Positions 22,478-33,770 of a stretch of 64,000 bases of DNA are shown here, piece after piece. The stretch is from positions 155,130,699 to 155,194,698 of the forward strand of contig NC_092050.1 of NCBI RefSeq assembly GCF_003086295.3. Direction: 5' to 3'. Position 1 is the first letter of the stretch. Every line of letters starts with the position of its first letter. The DNA comes from Arachis hypogaea (taxonomy: Eukaryota > Streptophyta > Magnoliopsida > Fabales > Fabaceae). The notes beneath the pieces are model-generated. The model was not told where the DNA came from. It saw only the letters and a program-made list of their open reading frames with translations, and did not search any database. The position numbers and the translations under genes were made by a program.

Positions 22478-22560
22478 GAGGGGGAGATTTGTTGGTGGGT
22501 CCCCAACTAAGTGGGGCCCACAGTTACTACATATTCTTCTTGTTCTTGTTACTGCACATC
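22478..22560 (+). mobile_element. Polypurine tract and start of the plus-strand copia LTR
   Basis: GAGGGGGAGATT (22478-22489) is followed by TGTTGGTGGGTCCCCAACTA and AGTGGGGCCCA. This matches the start of the minus-strand LTR at 20888 for about 40 bp. Past about 22560 the sequence turns into CT-rich microsatellite, so the LTR is cut short or diverged. Confidence 0.6.
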
Positions 22561-22789
22561 TTCTTCTTCGTTATCGTCGTCATCAGCACTACCACTTTCT
22601 CCTCCTCCTCTTCCTCCTTCTTTTTTCATTGAAATTTCTTCTCTTCCTTTCTTTTTCTCTTTTTCCTCCATCATCAGTTATCTCGTTGTTGAAGATAATA
22701 AATAATTCAGGTTCATATTGTCAATTGAACCAGAACGAAATTGATTATTGTTTTGAATCTAATCAAGTGGCTGAGGTGTGGTTCAATTT

Positions 22790-23900
22790 AGAAAAAAAAA
22801 TATAGCATTAGAGGAAGTATTTTTCTATATTTACAGCAAATTTGTGTGTAACACGAAGATATTTGGGTGTAACACGAAGATGTTTGGATGTATTTTAAGA
22901 ATTTTGGATGAATTTTTTTATTCTGATAAGTTCTGCATAATTCAAAATTCTTCCTCTTCCTCCTCCTCATCTTCTATTGCTTCTTCTTTTCTTTTTTCAT
23001 CATCATCACCATCTTCTTCTTCTTTTTTTCTTATTCATCTTTTCTTTTTTGTTTTACCTTCTCAAGTTTCTTCTTGTTTTACTCTCTTAACAAGAATAAA
23101 AACAAAAAAAATCAAACAAAGAAGAAGAAGAAACACATAATGCTGCAAAATTACTTGGAAGAGGATGAACTTACATTCATTTAACTAAAAGATAGAAAGA
23201 AATACGAAAAAAAAAAAGAAGAAAAAAATGAAGCATTAGAGGAAACATTTTTCTGTATTTGCAGTAAATTTGGGTGTAACACGAAGATATTTAGGTGTAT
23301 TTTAAGAATTTTAGGTGTATTTTTATTATAATAAGTTCTACATAATTCAAAACTCTTCCTCTTCCTCCATCTCATCTTCTGTTACTTCTTTTTTTTCATC
23401 ATCATCACCATCTTATTCTTTTTTTCTTATTCATCTTTTTCTTTTTGTTTTACCTTCTCAAATTTGTTCTTCTTTTACTCTCTTAACAAGAATAAAAACA
23501 AAAAAATCAAACAAAGAAGAAGAGAAAACACATAATGCTGCAAAATTACTTGGAAGAGTACATTCATTTAATTAAAAGAAAGAAAGAAATAAGAAAAAAA
23601 GAAAAAAATACAGCATTAGAGGAAATATTTTTCTGTATTTGTAGCAAATTTTGGTGTAACACGAAGATATTTGGGTATATTTTAAGAATTTTGGATATAT
23701 TTTTATTCTGATAAGTTCTGCATAATTTAAAATTCTTTCTCTTCGTGCTCCTCATCTTCTACTGCTTCTTCTTCCTCATCTTCTTATTTCGTTTTCTTAT
23801 AATTCTTCTTAGGAGAAAAAATCAAACAAAGAAGAAAAAATACATAATGTTGCAAAATCAATAGAAAGAGGAGGAAGAAACAAAATGCAGCAACAATAAC
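22790..23900. repeat. Tandem ~0.4-kb repeats, three copies
   Basis: AGCATTAGAGGAA marks unit starts at about 22803, 23232 and 23611. Each unit has TGTAACACGAAGATATTTGGG, ATAAGTTCTGCATAATT(C/T)AA, a TCT/TCC-rich tract, a CATCATCATCACC block (units 1 and 2), AACAAGAATAAAAACAAA and AAACACATAATGCTGCAAAA. Unit 3 is shortened. The long serine- or leucine-rich frames across it come from the TCT/TTC tracts and are not genes. Confidence 0.85.
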
Positions 23901-23980
23901 AACAATAAAAGAACCACGATGAGGATGAAACACGCGAAAAAGAAGAAGAAGGAATACGAAGAAAAAGGAAGAGGAATACA

Positions 23981-24029
23981 AAGAAGAAGAAGAAGAAGAA
24001 GAAGAAGAAGAAGAAGAAGAAGAAGAAGA
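23981..24029. repeat. (GAA)n microsatellite
   Basis: About 16 GAA units inside a longer purine-rich strand (23870-24050) at the end of the 0.4-kb repeat array. Confidence 0.95.
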
Positions 24030-24109
24030 TAGAGAAGGAGGAAGAATGTGGAATACAAATGTTAAAGAAGAACCGTTTCTCATTTCACGCTATTCAAAGT
24101 TGAGGAGGC

Positions 24110-25174
24110 GCGTGTTTACACGTTCTCTAAATTGAGGGTTATTTTTGTTAGACTTGGACTAACTTGTATAGACTTGTATGCCAAAAAGACTTATATGTGT
24201 AGCAAGTTTTTTTAGAAGATAAATCTAACATGATAATTTTTTGTGACAAAACTAGGATATTAAATGTACAGTCAAAATAATTTCCAAAATATTTATACAA
24301 TTTTTGGATATAGTATATTTTTTTTATCTATTAAACTTATCTAAATAGTTAAAGAATTATTTGTTACTATTTTTTAACAATATATTATTTTCTACTACTC
24401 AAATCAATATTTATTAATTAATTAATTAATTAATTACTATTATTATTATTATTATTATTATTAATTTGACAACATTTAGTGAATATATATAAAATCCATT
24501 TTAAAATAGTTTAGTTCATGTTTTTTTATATACATTGAATTATTTGTTTACTGTGTACTACACCTTTTCTTTATTAAATCTAACTACTTTTTAATTTTTT
24601 TTATTTTGTAAATTATTTGGTATATATTAATAATTTAATATATAACAAAAAATATGAGGTTTGTTTTATATAAATTTTTTTTTGTTTTATAGATTATTTG
24701 GTATATATTAATATATAACAAAAAAATATATGAGATTTGTTTTATATAAGTTAAATATATTCATAAATAATTTATTTTAAAAAAATATTTCAGACATAAA
24801 TACAAAAAATAGATATTTTTTATGTATTGAGTAGATATATTAGTTATATAGTAGTGTATGTACCGTACAATGCATAAGAAATATTTAATATTTTATCTAT
24901 ATCTAAAGTATTTTTAACAAAAAAATTTCTTCAACATATTAAATTTTAAATCAAACTCAATTTGTATCTTTTTATTCATTTGAATAATAAACAATAGTAC
25001 ATAACAAAAAAAATCACAAAATAATTGGTTTAATTAAGAAAAAAAATCATAATATGCAATAAATTAATAATGTCTTAATTTTTATAAGAAAATGTGCGTA
25101 CACATTTTTTTGTTTTCAACATTCATCGTTGTACATCTGTGACTGTATTTTTGTTTGTATCAAATAAAATTTAA
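24110..25174. other. AT-rich intergenic stretch
   Basis: No gene is visible. It contains ATTA and TTA microsatellites at about 24414-24466, and GTTTTATATAA repeated around 24662 and 24739. Confidence 0.55.
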
Positions 25175-25184
25175 ATATTATTTA

Positions 25185-25325
25185 AAATTTAATTTTGATG
25201 CACTGTTAATGTAAAGTAAATAACTATTTTTCACATTAACCGCGTGTATGGCCATCTAAAAAAACGGATATAATTACACAATTATATAAAACGTTTTATA
25301 CTGTCAGTGCATCAAAATTAAACTC
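25185..25325. mobile_element. Small MITE, ~141 bp
   Basis: The terminal inverted repeats are TTTAATTTTGATGCACTG and CAGTGCATCAAAATTAAA. The direct repeat ATATTATTTA flanks it at 25175-25184 and 25326-25335. The 9-10 bp duplication again suggests a Mutator-type origin. Exact ends are uncertain by a few bases. Confidence 0.65.
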
Positions 25326-25799
25326 ATATTATTTATCTAATAATTTATATCAAACTAAAAAAAATAAAATAACACAATTCATAATAAAAAAATAAAATAA
25401 ATTTTTTTTTTATCTCTTACCTGCTCTTAATTTTTAAAAGTGCCACATATAATTGTTGGTACCATTTAATATCGCGATATGTATTTTTTGGCTCACCTAC
25501 GACACAATTTGCATGGAAATTGTTAATCATTTGTCAAGAACTCGTCCGGAATGATCGCCCACATATATTGACGAAGACCAATTGTCACCTCCAACAATTA
25601 TCAAGTGAAGACCTCTATCAGAAGTACTGTAAGTCTGACCTGCTTATTTAAAGTTGTTGATCATATATGATAGGTTTTAATGTTTTTAAACCTCAATAAA
25701 ATAAAAAAAATTCAAGTAAATGGAATTGTTTCAAATTTTTAGGATACATTAATGTGAAATCAAAATCTGACATTTTTCATTCTTTTCCGTATAATAATT

Positions 25800-26172
25800 A
25801 GGATTTATTTGGATGAGTTTTTAAAAAAAAAAATTTTTTTGAGTTATCTCTGTTTAAAAGATCTTATAAAAAAATAAAAGTAATTTTATGTTTGGATATT
25901 TTATGTAAAAAAATTTTTTATTTATCAATTATGTTTGGGTATATAAAAGTACTTTTTTGTTTATTTATTATATAAAAAAATCTTTTTTTTTAAGAAAAAG
26001 ATCTTTTAAAAAAAGATGTAAATTGCAGCTTCTCAAAAAAGATATATTTTTTTATTTTTCTAGTACTTTTACTTTTACTATTAGAAATTTGCTAAACACA
26101 CTAAAAAATAAAAAAAAGATATTTTTTCATTAAAATTTTTTTTATCAAGATAATGGCGCCCAAACAAGCACT
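25800..26172. mobile_element. AT-rich MITE-like element
   Basis: It begins GGATTTATTTGGATGAGTTT and ends GGCGCCCAAACAAGCACTTA. The ends and internal phrases (ATGTTTGGATATTTTATG, TTATTTATCAATTATGTTT) match the elements at 2809-3043 and 47203-47438, with an extra ~130 bp inside. It is non-coding. Confidence 0.5.
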
Positions 26173-27341
26173 TAGTGTTTCTTGCCTCTTTTATTTTGTC
26201 TGGTTTTTCAACTTTGATTTATTTGAAATTAATTAAAATAAAAAAAATTAAGAATTTAATGGTTGATTGAACTTTGTTTGCCGCTTTTATTTTAACTCTT
26301 AGGTTGATTACCTTAATTTAATGGTTTGGGTCACAGTATTACATATTTATCTACTTTAACAATTTCGATCTTTATGCTCAATTGAACTTTGTTTTAATAT
26401 TAATAAATTCAGATGTTGACTTATTTTTTCTTTTACAGTTACACTTGAAGACAAACTTAAAAGATCTTATAGCAAACAAAAAAATTCAATTTGTAAATTT
26501 CTTCACATGATTAATAAAAATATATTTTTGTAAGTGATTAATTTTTTTCTGTAAAACAAATACAAAAACAGTGTAACGATTTAAGTAACAGTGATTCAAA
26601 TATATTTCTTAAATAAAGTAACGAGAACATAAGTAAATCATACTAGTTTATTTTTTTAAAAAAAGAGTTAGACATATTTTACAGCGGTTGAAAAAAATTG
26701 CTGTCAATAGTTTATTTAGTGCCACAATAATTCATTTTGCGGTGATTATACTAAAATCGTCGCAAAATGTCAAACAATTGGCAGCACTCCTCTTATCCGC
26801 CGCAATATTTTATTTGGTGACAGTTTTTTATAACTGCGGCTAAAAAACCACCATAATCTTCCATTTTTTGTGTACTGACTCCTAAAATTTCCTTGTTATA
26901 ATACAGTTTGAGTTAATCCTTTATATAAACCAAAACAAAATTGAACAAATCAAAATATTTTCTAACTCATACCATTAATTATAAAATTTAAAATTTTTTA
27001 TTTTATGCGCTGTAATTATTTCCTTTAATATATAAATTTATATTCTTGAATTAATTATTATTTTTAAATTTTCATATTTTACACCTTTATTTATATCCTA
27101 TTTTAGTCTTGATGTTTATTTTCATACACGTTAGAATATATTTAATGATTATTTTTATACACGTTAGAAATATCTTTTGTTCATATATATTTTATATGAT
27201 TAATTATAGTTGATGGACAGCTATCATTATTTTCTTATATATTATTATAATTTAATGTCATTATAACATTGATTTCTATTTCCTTTTATATATATATAGT
27301 TGTAGTACTTAAATTAGTATATTCTAATTATTTCCTTATAT
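26173..27341. other. AT-rich intergenic stretch
   Basis: No gene. 26670-26870 is less AT-rich with repeated TTGCGGTGATT and GCCGCAATATTT-like phrases, probably a transposon remnant of unknown type. Confidence 0.45.
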
Positions 27342-27346
27342 ATATG

Positions 27347-27833
27347 TGATCTTGCCTGAAAAATAGATCGGCTTCAACTCCTCGAGATCAGCCGAGCTAT
27401 GTGCTGCAAAGCCGAACGTCTGTCTCCTAGAATACGAGTTTCTTGTATTCGTTGTTGGTATGAGAGCACGAGCAATACAAAGAGGGTGGAATGTACCTGC
27501 AAAGGCACTCCGAAGCTTAAGTCAGTGTGTATTATAGCTTACTTAGAAAAACTTAGGTCTTTAGAGATGTTCTACTTCCTTTTTATATGTGACGAGTTCT
27601 TTATCAGTTATATTTTCGGCGCTAACCTTCGAATAAGTGATATCATAACCGATCTTATTTTGTCGTTGGAACGTCGGTTATGATGGAAACATTAATGTTG
27701 CCGAGTTATAGCTCATAATTCCGAATAGTAACGGAAAATGACGAGGTATCTCATATGTTGTTAATGGTTATGGGGCCGAGTTATAACGCACAATAATGGC
27801 GACCATTAATATGAGGTAATGATGACCATATCA
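27347..27833 (-). repeat. 3' LTR of the gypsy element
   Basis: It starts TGATCTTGCCTGAAAAATAG and ends GATGACCATATCA. The polypurine tract follows inside at 27834-27845 (reverse complement of CAGCCCCCAAGC). A 94-codon frame within it recurs in the other LTR and is not a gene. Confidence 0.93.
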
Positions 27834-28298
27834 CAGCCCCCAAGCTTAGCCTGAGGAGAATTTTAATGAAGCAGGTTGAGCTTTTGGATGAGTTATAAGT
27901 CGGCTTGCGTGGGTTAGTGGATGAGCCCCCAGATCAACTTACTTCATTAAAAGATGGTGTTTTGTTTTATATTTTATTTTGCACGTGGGGAGTCGTGTCC
28001 GTTAGTTTCTGATGAGAGAGAAAGAGTAATGGTTGTATTTAATTTTGGTGGTTCCCAATGTTGGGTTCGCTGTTTGATGTGGCTTTGGGAGTGGGAGTTA
28101 TCATTTGAAAGGTTTTGTTGTTTTAATAGCTTTAATCTTTGGAATTTTTGTTGGCTGGTGTTGCCGTTTGGTTATATGCTTGCTTTTTTGAAGAATGAGT
28201 AAGAGAGGTATGATTCTGCTTCTTCGTTTCTGATCTGTTTCTTCATCTTCCTCTGTCTTTCTTCTTCTTTCTTTTGTTTTCATTCTGTTGATGAGCTG

Positions 28299-30073
28299 AT
28301 GGGTTTTGAGAAAGAAAAAAAGGATAAGGTGGATTGGTCTTATGATTGGGTGGGTGAGGATGTTAAATCGCGGGTGTCACTGTTCTCTGATGAATCGGCG
28401 GTGAGGGAGGTTGATGTGACTAAAATAGTGAGGGTGGGTTCTGGAGTTAAGGTAGAGTTGTTACCATGTAGTGTTGATGATAGAGTTTATCACCGGGAGT
28501 GGGGGTTTGGGTTTTTCTACATGCATAGTTGTGTGCTTGAAGAATTGCGGGTCAGGCTACTGTTTACGGAGTTTGAGTGTCAGATTCTGAAGCAGTTAAA
28601 CTGCACTCCGTCACAGCTTCATCCAAATGGGTGGACTTTCCTTCGGTCTTTTGAGGTTCTGATGAAATTCCTTGAGGAAGTGCCATCTGTTGATCTGTTC
28701 TTTTCGTTATTTCAAGCTAAAGGGGTATGGAAGGGGGGTTGGGTGAACTTTAACAGTACTCCGGGTTTTGGGATTTTCAAGCTCTACAAGTCCTCTTTTA
28801 AAGATTTTAAGGAGATGTATTTTAAAGTCAGAGGTTCGGAGGAGGATTTCCCATTTTTTATTGATGAAAATCTCGCTGAGAAGTTTTCACTGTTTTGGTG
28901 CTCGGAACCTCAAAATATACTCAGCCCAGAGGTGATATCTCCGAGGAACGAATGTGTGATAGAGTTTTTGGTGGAAAATGTTGATCGTAAAAATTTGATA
29001 TCGATGTATGAGTTGCTGAAGTGGGAGGAGGATAAAGGTGTTGTTGTAGAGTACTTGGGTGAGTGTTAGGGCTTATGCCGATGTCTGTGTTATTCTCTTA
29101 AAAATCTCTAATATGAATTGTTTTTTGTAGGTGGAAAGTATCCTGGTGTCTCGGCTGCATCATTAAGGTCGCGTTTTAAGACCAAAAATTTGGACAAAGA
29201 AGTTTCTTCTTCTAATGCTGATAAAGGAGCTGGAACTGGCGAGGTTACTCAACCTCCCCGTGGTCGGACTAAGGTAATTGTAAAAAAGAGGAAGTCAGAT
29301 GTTGTAGAGGTTTCTGAGGATTCTGATGAGAAGGAACATGTAGTTCCTTTGGAAGAGATACAAGCTTTTATGGGTAACCATAAAAAACTTCATGAGGTAT
29401 CCGAGTATAGTGAAGGCTTTTCTGTCTGGGGAAAAGAGTATCCATATATGGCAGTGGTTGACGAATATTGCCAGTCTTCTGCTGATGTTTCGCTTGCCAA
29501 GGAAGTTGGTGATATGGCTATTGGGCAATATATGCAGGTAATTGCCGAATTTGTTTCTGTATTTATGATCTGAGTTGTTTGTAAGATTGATGTTTGTTTA
29601 TTCTATCTTAGGTTGTCGGACTTCGTCTTGCCAGTCTTGGACGGAGCCAAGAGTTGATGTATAAGAAGACTTTAGTGGAGAAGAGTGAAATTGCTTTGTT
29701 AAAGGAAGAGCTGAGCAAGGAGAAAGCTGTTTCGTCTGGGCTTCAGAATCGGTTGAGTGAGACAGAGAAATTATTAAAAGAGACAAAGGAAAGTTATGTT
29801 AAAGATGTCGAAGATTTGAAGAAGAAGGAGAGTGATCTGGCGAGCATGCAATCTCGGCTTATTGAGGTTACTGCTCAATTTAAGGATATGGAGAAGAAAA
29901 AGGCGGATGAGATATTGGATTCTTTTGTTGAAGGTTTTGAAAGGGCAAGGTTGCAGGTAAAGTTTTTGGTACCGGATGCCGATCTCTGTGGTATGGACCC
30001 CGGAAAGATAGTGCGAGATGGTCAGCTGATCGAGGATGATGGTGACACAGAAGATGAAGCGGATAATGCTTAA
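28299..30073 (+). CDS. Antisense three-exon gene inside the gypsy element (Transposase_28-like)
   Basis: The exons are 28299-29058, 29131-29537 and 29612-30073, joined by GT-AG introns (GTGAGT to TTTGTAG; GTAATT to ATCTTAG). Splicing keeps one frame of 542 residues across LG-GKYPG and QYMQ-VVGLR. Residues ~102-118 read CTPSQLHPNGWTFLRSFE, the hallmark of the Pfam family named Putative gypsy type transposon (PF04195). The middle is basic and low-complexity. Residues ~405-490 form a coiled coil (KEELSKEKAVSSGLQNRLSE), and the C-terminus is acidic. Tat elements are known to carry extra, often antisense, ORFs of unknown role. It converges on pol, about 430 bp apart. It is open throughout, unlike gag and pol. 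Confidence 0.75.
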
Positions 30074-30503
30074 TGTGTTTAGAAACTTTTTTGAATTTGT
30101 TTTGCATATGTAATAGTTAGTTCTTGTGTTGAACTTTTTGATTTGTTTTGTTTGAATTTTGAATGTGATGCTTTTATTTAAGAAAAAGCTGTTTGTGATT
30201 GTTCGGAAAGTGTTCCGAGTTTATTTGCGGTTGATGATATTGTGTGATAATGATAGTTTGTAGCTTAGACGAGTATTTGGCGTTTTGTCTGAGCTGTATG
30301 GATAGAGTTGATTGATAAGATCATGTGCACAGTTATTTGATAGAGATTAAAATGGTATTCGTCTCCTATATATTCGGAGTCTTTTTGAACCTTTAAATAC
30401 AAAGGTGTAGGTAGGCTAGCCTCGTTAAAACCTCTCCAAACAAAACCCTTTTTGGGATAAAATCTTGGTAGTAGGAAAAAGAGTACAAGCCTGTCCCTGT
30501 ATT

Positions 30504-33500
30504 TTAACTATAAAATTTCTTTAGGGAAGACACATTCCATGTATTAGGCAAGAGTTTACCATCTAGTGATTTTAGCTTGTATGCTCCTTGGCCGAGTACT
30601 TCTGATACTCGGTACGGACCTTCCCAGTTAGTTGCGAGCTTTCCATGTGTTGGTGATTTCCGAGCAGTTTCTGTTTTCCGAAGTACCAAGTCTCCTTTTG
30701 AAAATGATCTGTGCTTGACCGTCCTGTTGTATTGGCGAGCTAGTGCGTGTTGTGCCGCTTTTTAACGTAGTGTGGCGAGGTCTCTTATTTCTTCTATGGT
30801 ATCGAGCTCGGCCCTCCGAGCTTCGTCCTGAGTGCCGAGTTGTGTTCTGAATGAACTTTGTGATATTTCCAGTGGTACCATAGCTTCCGAGCCATATACT
30901 AGCCTGAATGGTGTTTCTTTTGTTGATGTTTGTGGGGTAGTGTTGTACCCCCAAAGGACTTCAGGTATTAGCTCGGCCCAGAGTCCTTTGGCGTCGTCTA
31001 GCTTCTTCTTTAGTGCATGTAGAATGACCTTATTTGCGGCCTCAGCTAGTCCGTTTGTTTGAGGATGTTCGACGGAAGCGAAATGTTGCTTTATTTTTAG
31101 ATCCTGCAAAAAAGATTGAAATTTCTGATCGGCGAACTGACGACCATTGTCAGTTATGATATGTTGAGGGATGCCGAAACGGCAGATAATGTTTTTCCAA
31201 ACGAATGAAATCATCTGCTGCGATGTTATTTTTGCCAAAGGTTGGGCTTCCACCCATTTGGAGAAATAATCAATTCCGACAATGAGAAATTTTACCTGGT
31301 CCGGTGCCGTGGGGAACGGACCGAGTATATCTAAACCCCATTGGTTAAAGGGCCAACTGATGTCTGAATGATGCAATTGCTCGGCTGGTATGTGTATTAG
31401 TGGTGTGTGCCTTTGGCAATTGTTGCAGGACCGAATTTTCTGTTGGCTGTCCTGTTTCAAAGTAGGCCAGAAGAAACCAGCTCGGAGGATCTTGGACGCT
31501 AAGCTCCGAGCTCCTGTATGTGTTCCACAGATTCCTTCATGTGCCTCGGCTAATGCTATATCAGCTTCGGGCTTGTTAAGGCATTTGAGTAGAGGGCGAG
31601 TATAACCTCGTCGATACAGCGTTCCATTGAATATGGTGAAGGACGATGCTTGTCGTCGGAACTTTTTGTTGTTCTCAACCCCTTCTGGTATATCACCTGT
31701 TTGTAGATAATGTATAAAGTCGTCTCTCCAATCTTTTCCCTGTGTAACACTTAACACGTTTGTCAGAGTAACAGTGGGTGATGTTATGGTAAATTGTTGT
31801 AGTGTAGATAACTCGGACTGTGTACTGCCAAGTTTGGATAAGATGTCGGCTCTTTGATTTTGTTCGCGGGGAATATGTTGTATATCAAATTTGGCAAATT
31901 TTTTTGATAATTTCTTTACTAATAGTAGATATTTAGAGAGGAGAGCATCTTTTACCTGGAAAAGGTCATTTACCTGCTGTACCACTAATAGTGAGTCACA
32001 AAATACTTTGATTGCCGAGATTTGGAGATCTAGACAAAGTCGGAGTCCGGCGATCAGTGCTTCGTATTCGGATTGGTTGTTGCTAGATTTGAAAGCTAGG
32101 TGTATTGAATGTTCCAGTATGAGTCCGTCGTCGGCCTCCAGACGGATTCCTGCTCCACAGCCCCCATTATTTGAAGATCCATCTACATATAAGGTCCATT
32201 GTTTTGTATGATCTTCTTCTGATGGCATTGTAAGCTCGGCGATGAAATCTGCCAGAAATTGAGACTTGATCGGTCCCCTTGATTGGTATCTGATATCGAA
32301 CTCAGATAATTCGACTGCCCATTTTATAAGTCGTCCTGCAATTTCTGGTTTGTGTAACACTTGTCTTAGTGGGTGATCGGTTCTGACATGTATAACGTGG
32401 CTCTGGAAGTAAGGTCGGAGGCGCCGGGCCGAGAATACTAGTGCTAGTGCGAGCTTCTCAATCCTTGGGTAATTGAGCTCGGCATGTTGGAGAGTTTTAC
32501 TGACAAAATATATCGGATGCTGAACTTTATTTCTTTCTGTAACGAGGGCCGAACTTATCGCCCAATCAGTAACTGATAGATATAGAAATAAATCTTCCCC
32601 TTGTAAGGGCTTTTGTAAAATCGGCGGTTGTGAGAGAGTTGTTTTTAATTTTGAAAAGGCTTTCTCACAATCGTCGTTCCACTCAAATCTGTTTTTCTTT
32701 TTTATTGTTTGGAAAAAAGGAATAGAAGTTGATGCTAGGCAAGGAACAAATCTGGAAAGTGCTGCAAGTCGTCCTGTGAGGCGCTGAACTTCTTTGACTG
32801 TTTTAGGACTGGCCATGTCCAGCACTACTCGGCATTTTTCTGGATTTGCCTCTATTCCCCTGCATGTTAGTAAAAACCCTAAAAATTTACCCCCTTGAAC
32901 GGCGAATGCACATTTCTCGGGGTTGAGGCGCATGTTGTACTGTCGGATCTGGCCGAATATTTCTATAAGGTCGCTGATGTGATCATGTCCGATTTGTGTT
33001 TTTGCAACCATATCATCGACATAGACTTCGATGTTTCTGCCGATCTGTTTGGCGAATACTTTATCCATAAGGCGTTGGTAAGTTGCACCTGCGTTCTTTA
33101 ATCCAAATGGCATAACTTTATAACAATAGTTACCGAAATCAGTAATAAAAGCTGTTTTATTTTGATCGGAGGGGTGCATGAGTATTTGATTATACCCCGA
33201 ATACGCATCCATAAAACTCAAAGTAGCATAACCTGATGCGTTGTCTACTAAAGAATCTATGGATGGTAGAGGGTAAGAATCCTTTGGACATGCTTTGTTT
33301 AAATCAGTGAAGTCGACGCACATGCGCCACTTACCGTTTTGTTTTCTTACCATTACCACATTGGCTAACCAGGTAGTAAATCTGTTTTCCTTGATAAATT
33401 CGGTGTTGATGAGCTTTTGGGTTTCTTCTAGTGACGCTCTCTTTTTCTCTTCTCCGAGTTTCTGTTTCTTCTGCTGCACTGGTCGGACTGCCGAGTTTAT

Positions 33501-33770
33501 CGCTAGTTTATGGCTGATAATTTGTGGGTCGATTCCGGGCATGTCTGAAGGTGTCCATGCAAAAAGGTCGGCGTGTTGTTGCAGGAAGGTCATTATAGCC
33601 TCTAACTCAGATGTGTTGATTGATGTACCTACATAAGTAAATTTGTTAGGGTCATTATAAAAATACACTTTTTGTAGGTCATCGGATGGTGTTGGGCGCT
33701 CGAGGAAATCAGCTCTTAGGTCAAGGTCGGCCAATGTGTGTTCCTTTTGTTTGAGGTTGACATTGTTGAC
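30504..33770 (-). pseudogene. Gypsy pol: RT, RNase H, second RNase H, integrase
   Basis: The frame runs from just after the gag stop to 30504, with one TAA at 30762-30764 between DLATLR and KAAQHALARQY. The RT has FMDAYSGYNQI and YVDDMVAKT (~residue 240 from 33734). A degenerate Ty3 RNase H follows (HVRTDHPLRQVL), then an archaeal-type RNase H (LYVDGSSNNGGCGAGIRLE, ~516; FCDSLLVVQQV). Integrase has an HHCC zinc site (HEGICGTHTGARS, CNNC) and core residues in GLDILGPFP, IITDNGRQFA and NGLAEAANKV. The C-terminus ends WNVSSLKKFYS. The stop removes only the last ~85 residues, probably including chromatin- or DNA-binding parts. Confidence 0.92.

Noticed and set aside
22790..23900. CRISPR-like array
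   Set aside because: Units are ~0.4 kb tandem repeats in a plant genome, with no short repeat/spacer alternation.
22419..24083. Serine-rich and leucine-rich ORFs on both strands
   Set aside because: They follow TCT, TCC and GAA microsatellites within tandem repeats; no domain and no conserved start.
27399..27683. ORF MCCKAERLSPRIRV and its twin at 35563-36036
   Set aside because: Both lie in the gypsy LTRs, in the same place in each; LTR sequence, not a gene.
31390..33636. Several plus-strand ORFs across 30.5-35 kb
   Set aside because: They overlap the gypsy gag-pol frame on the opposite strand and show no domains.
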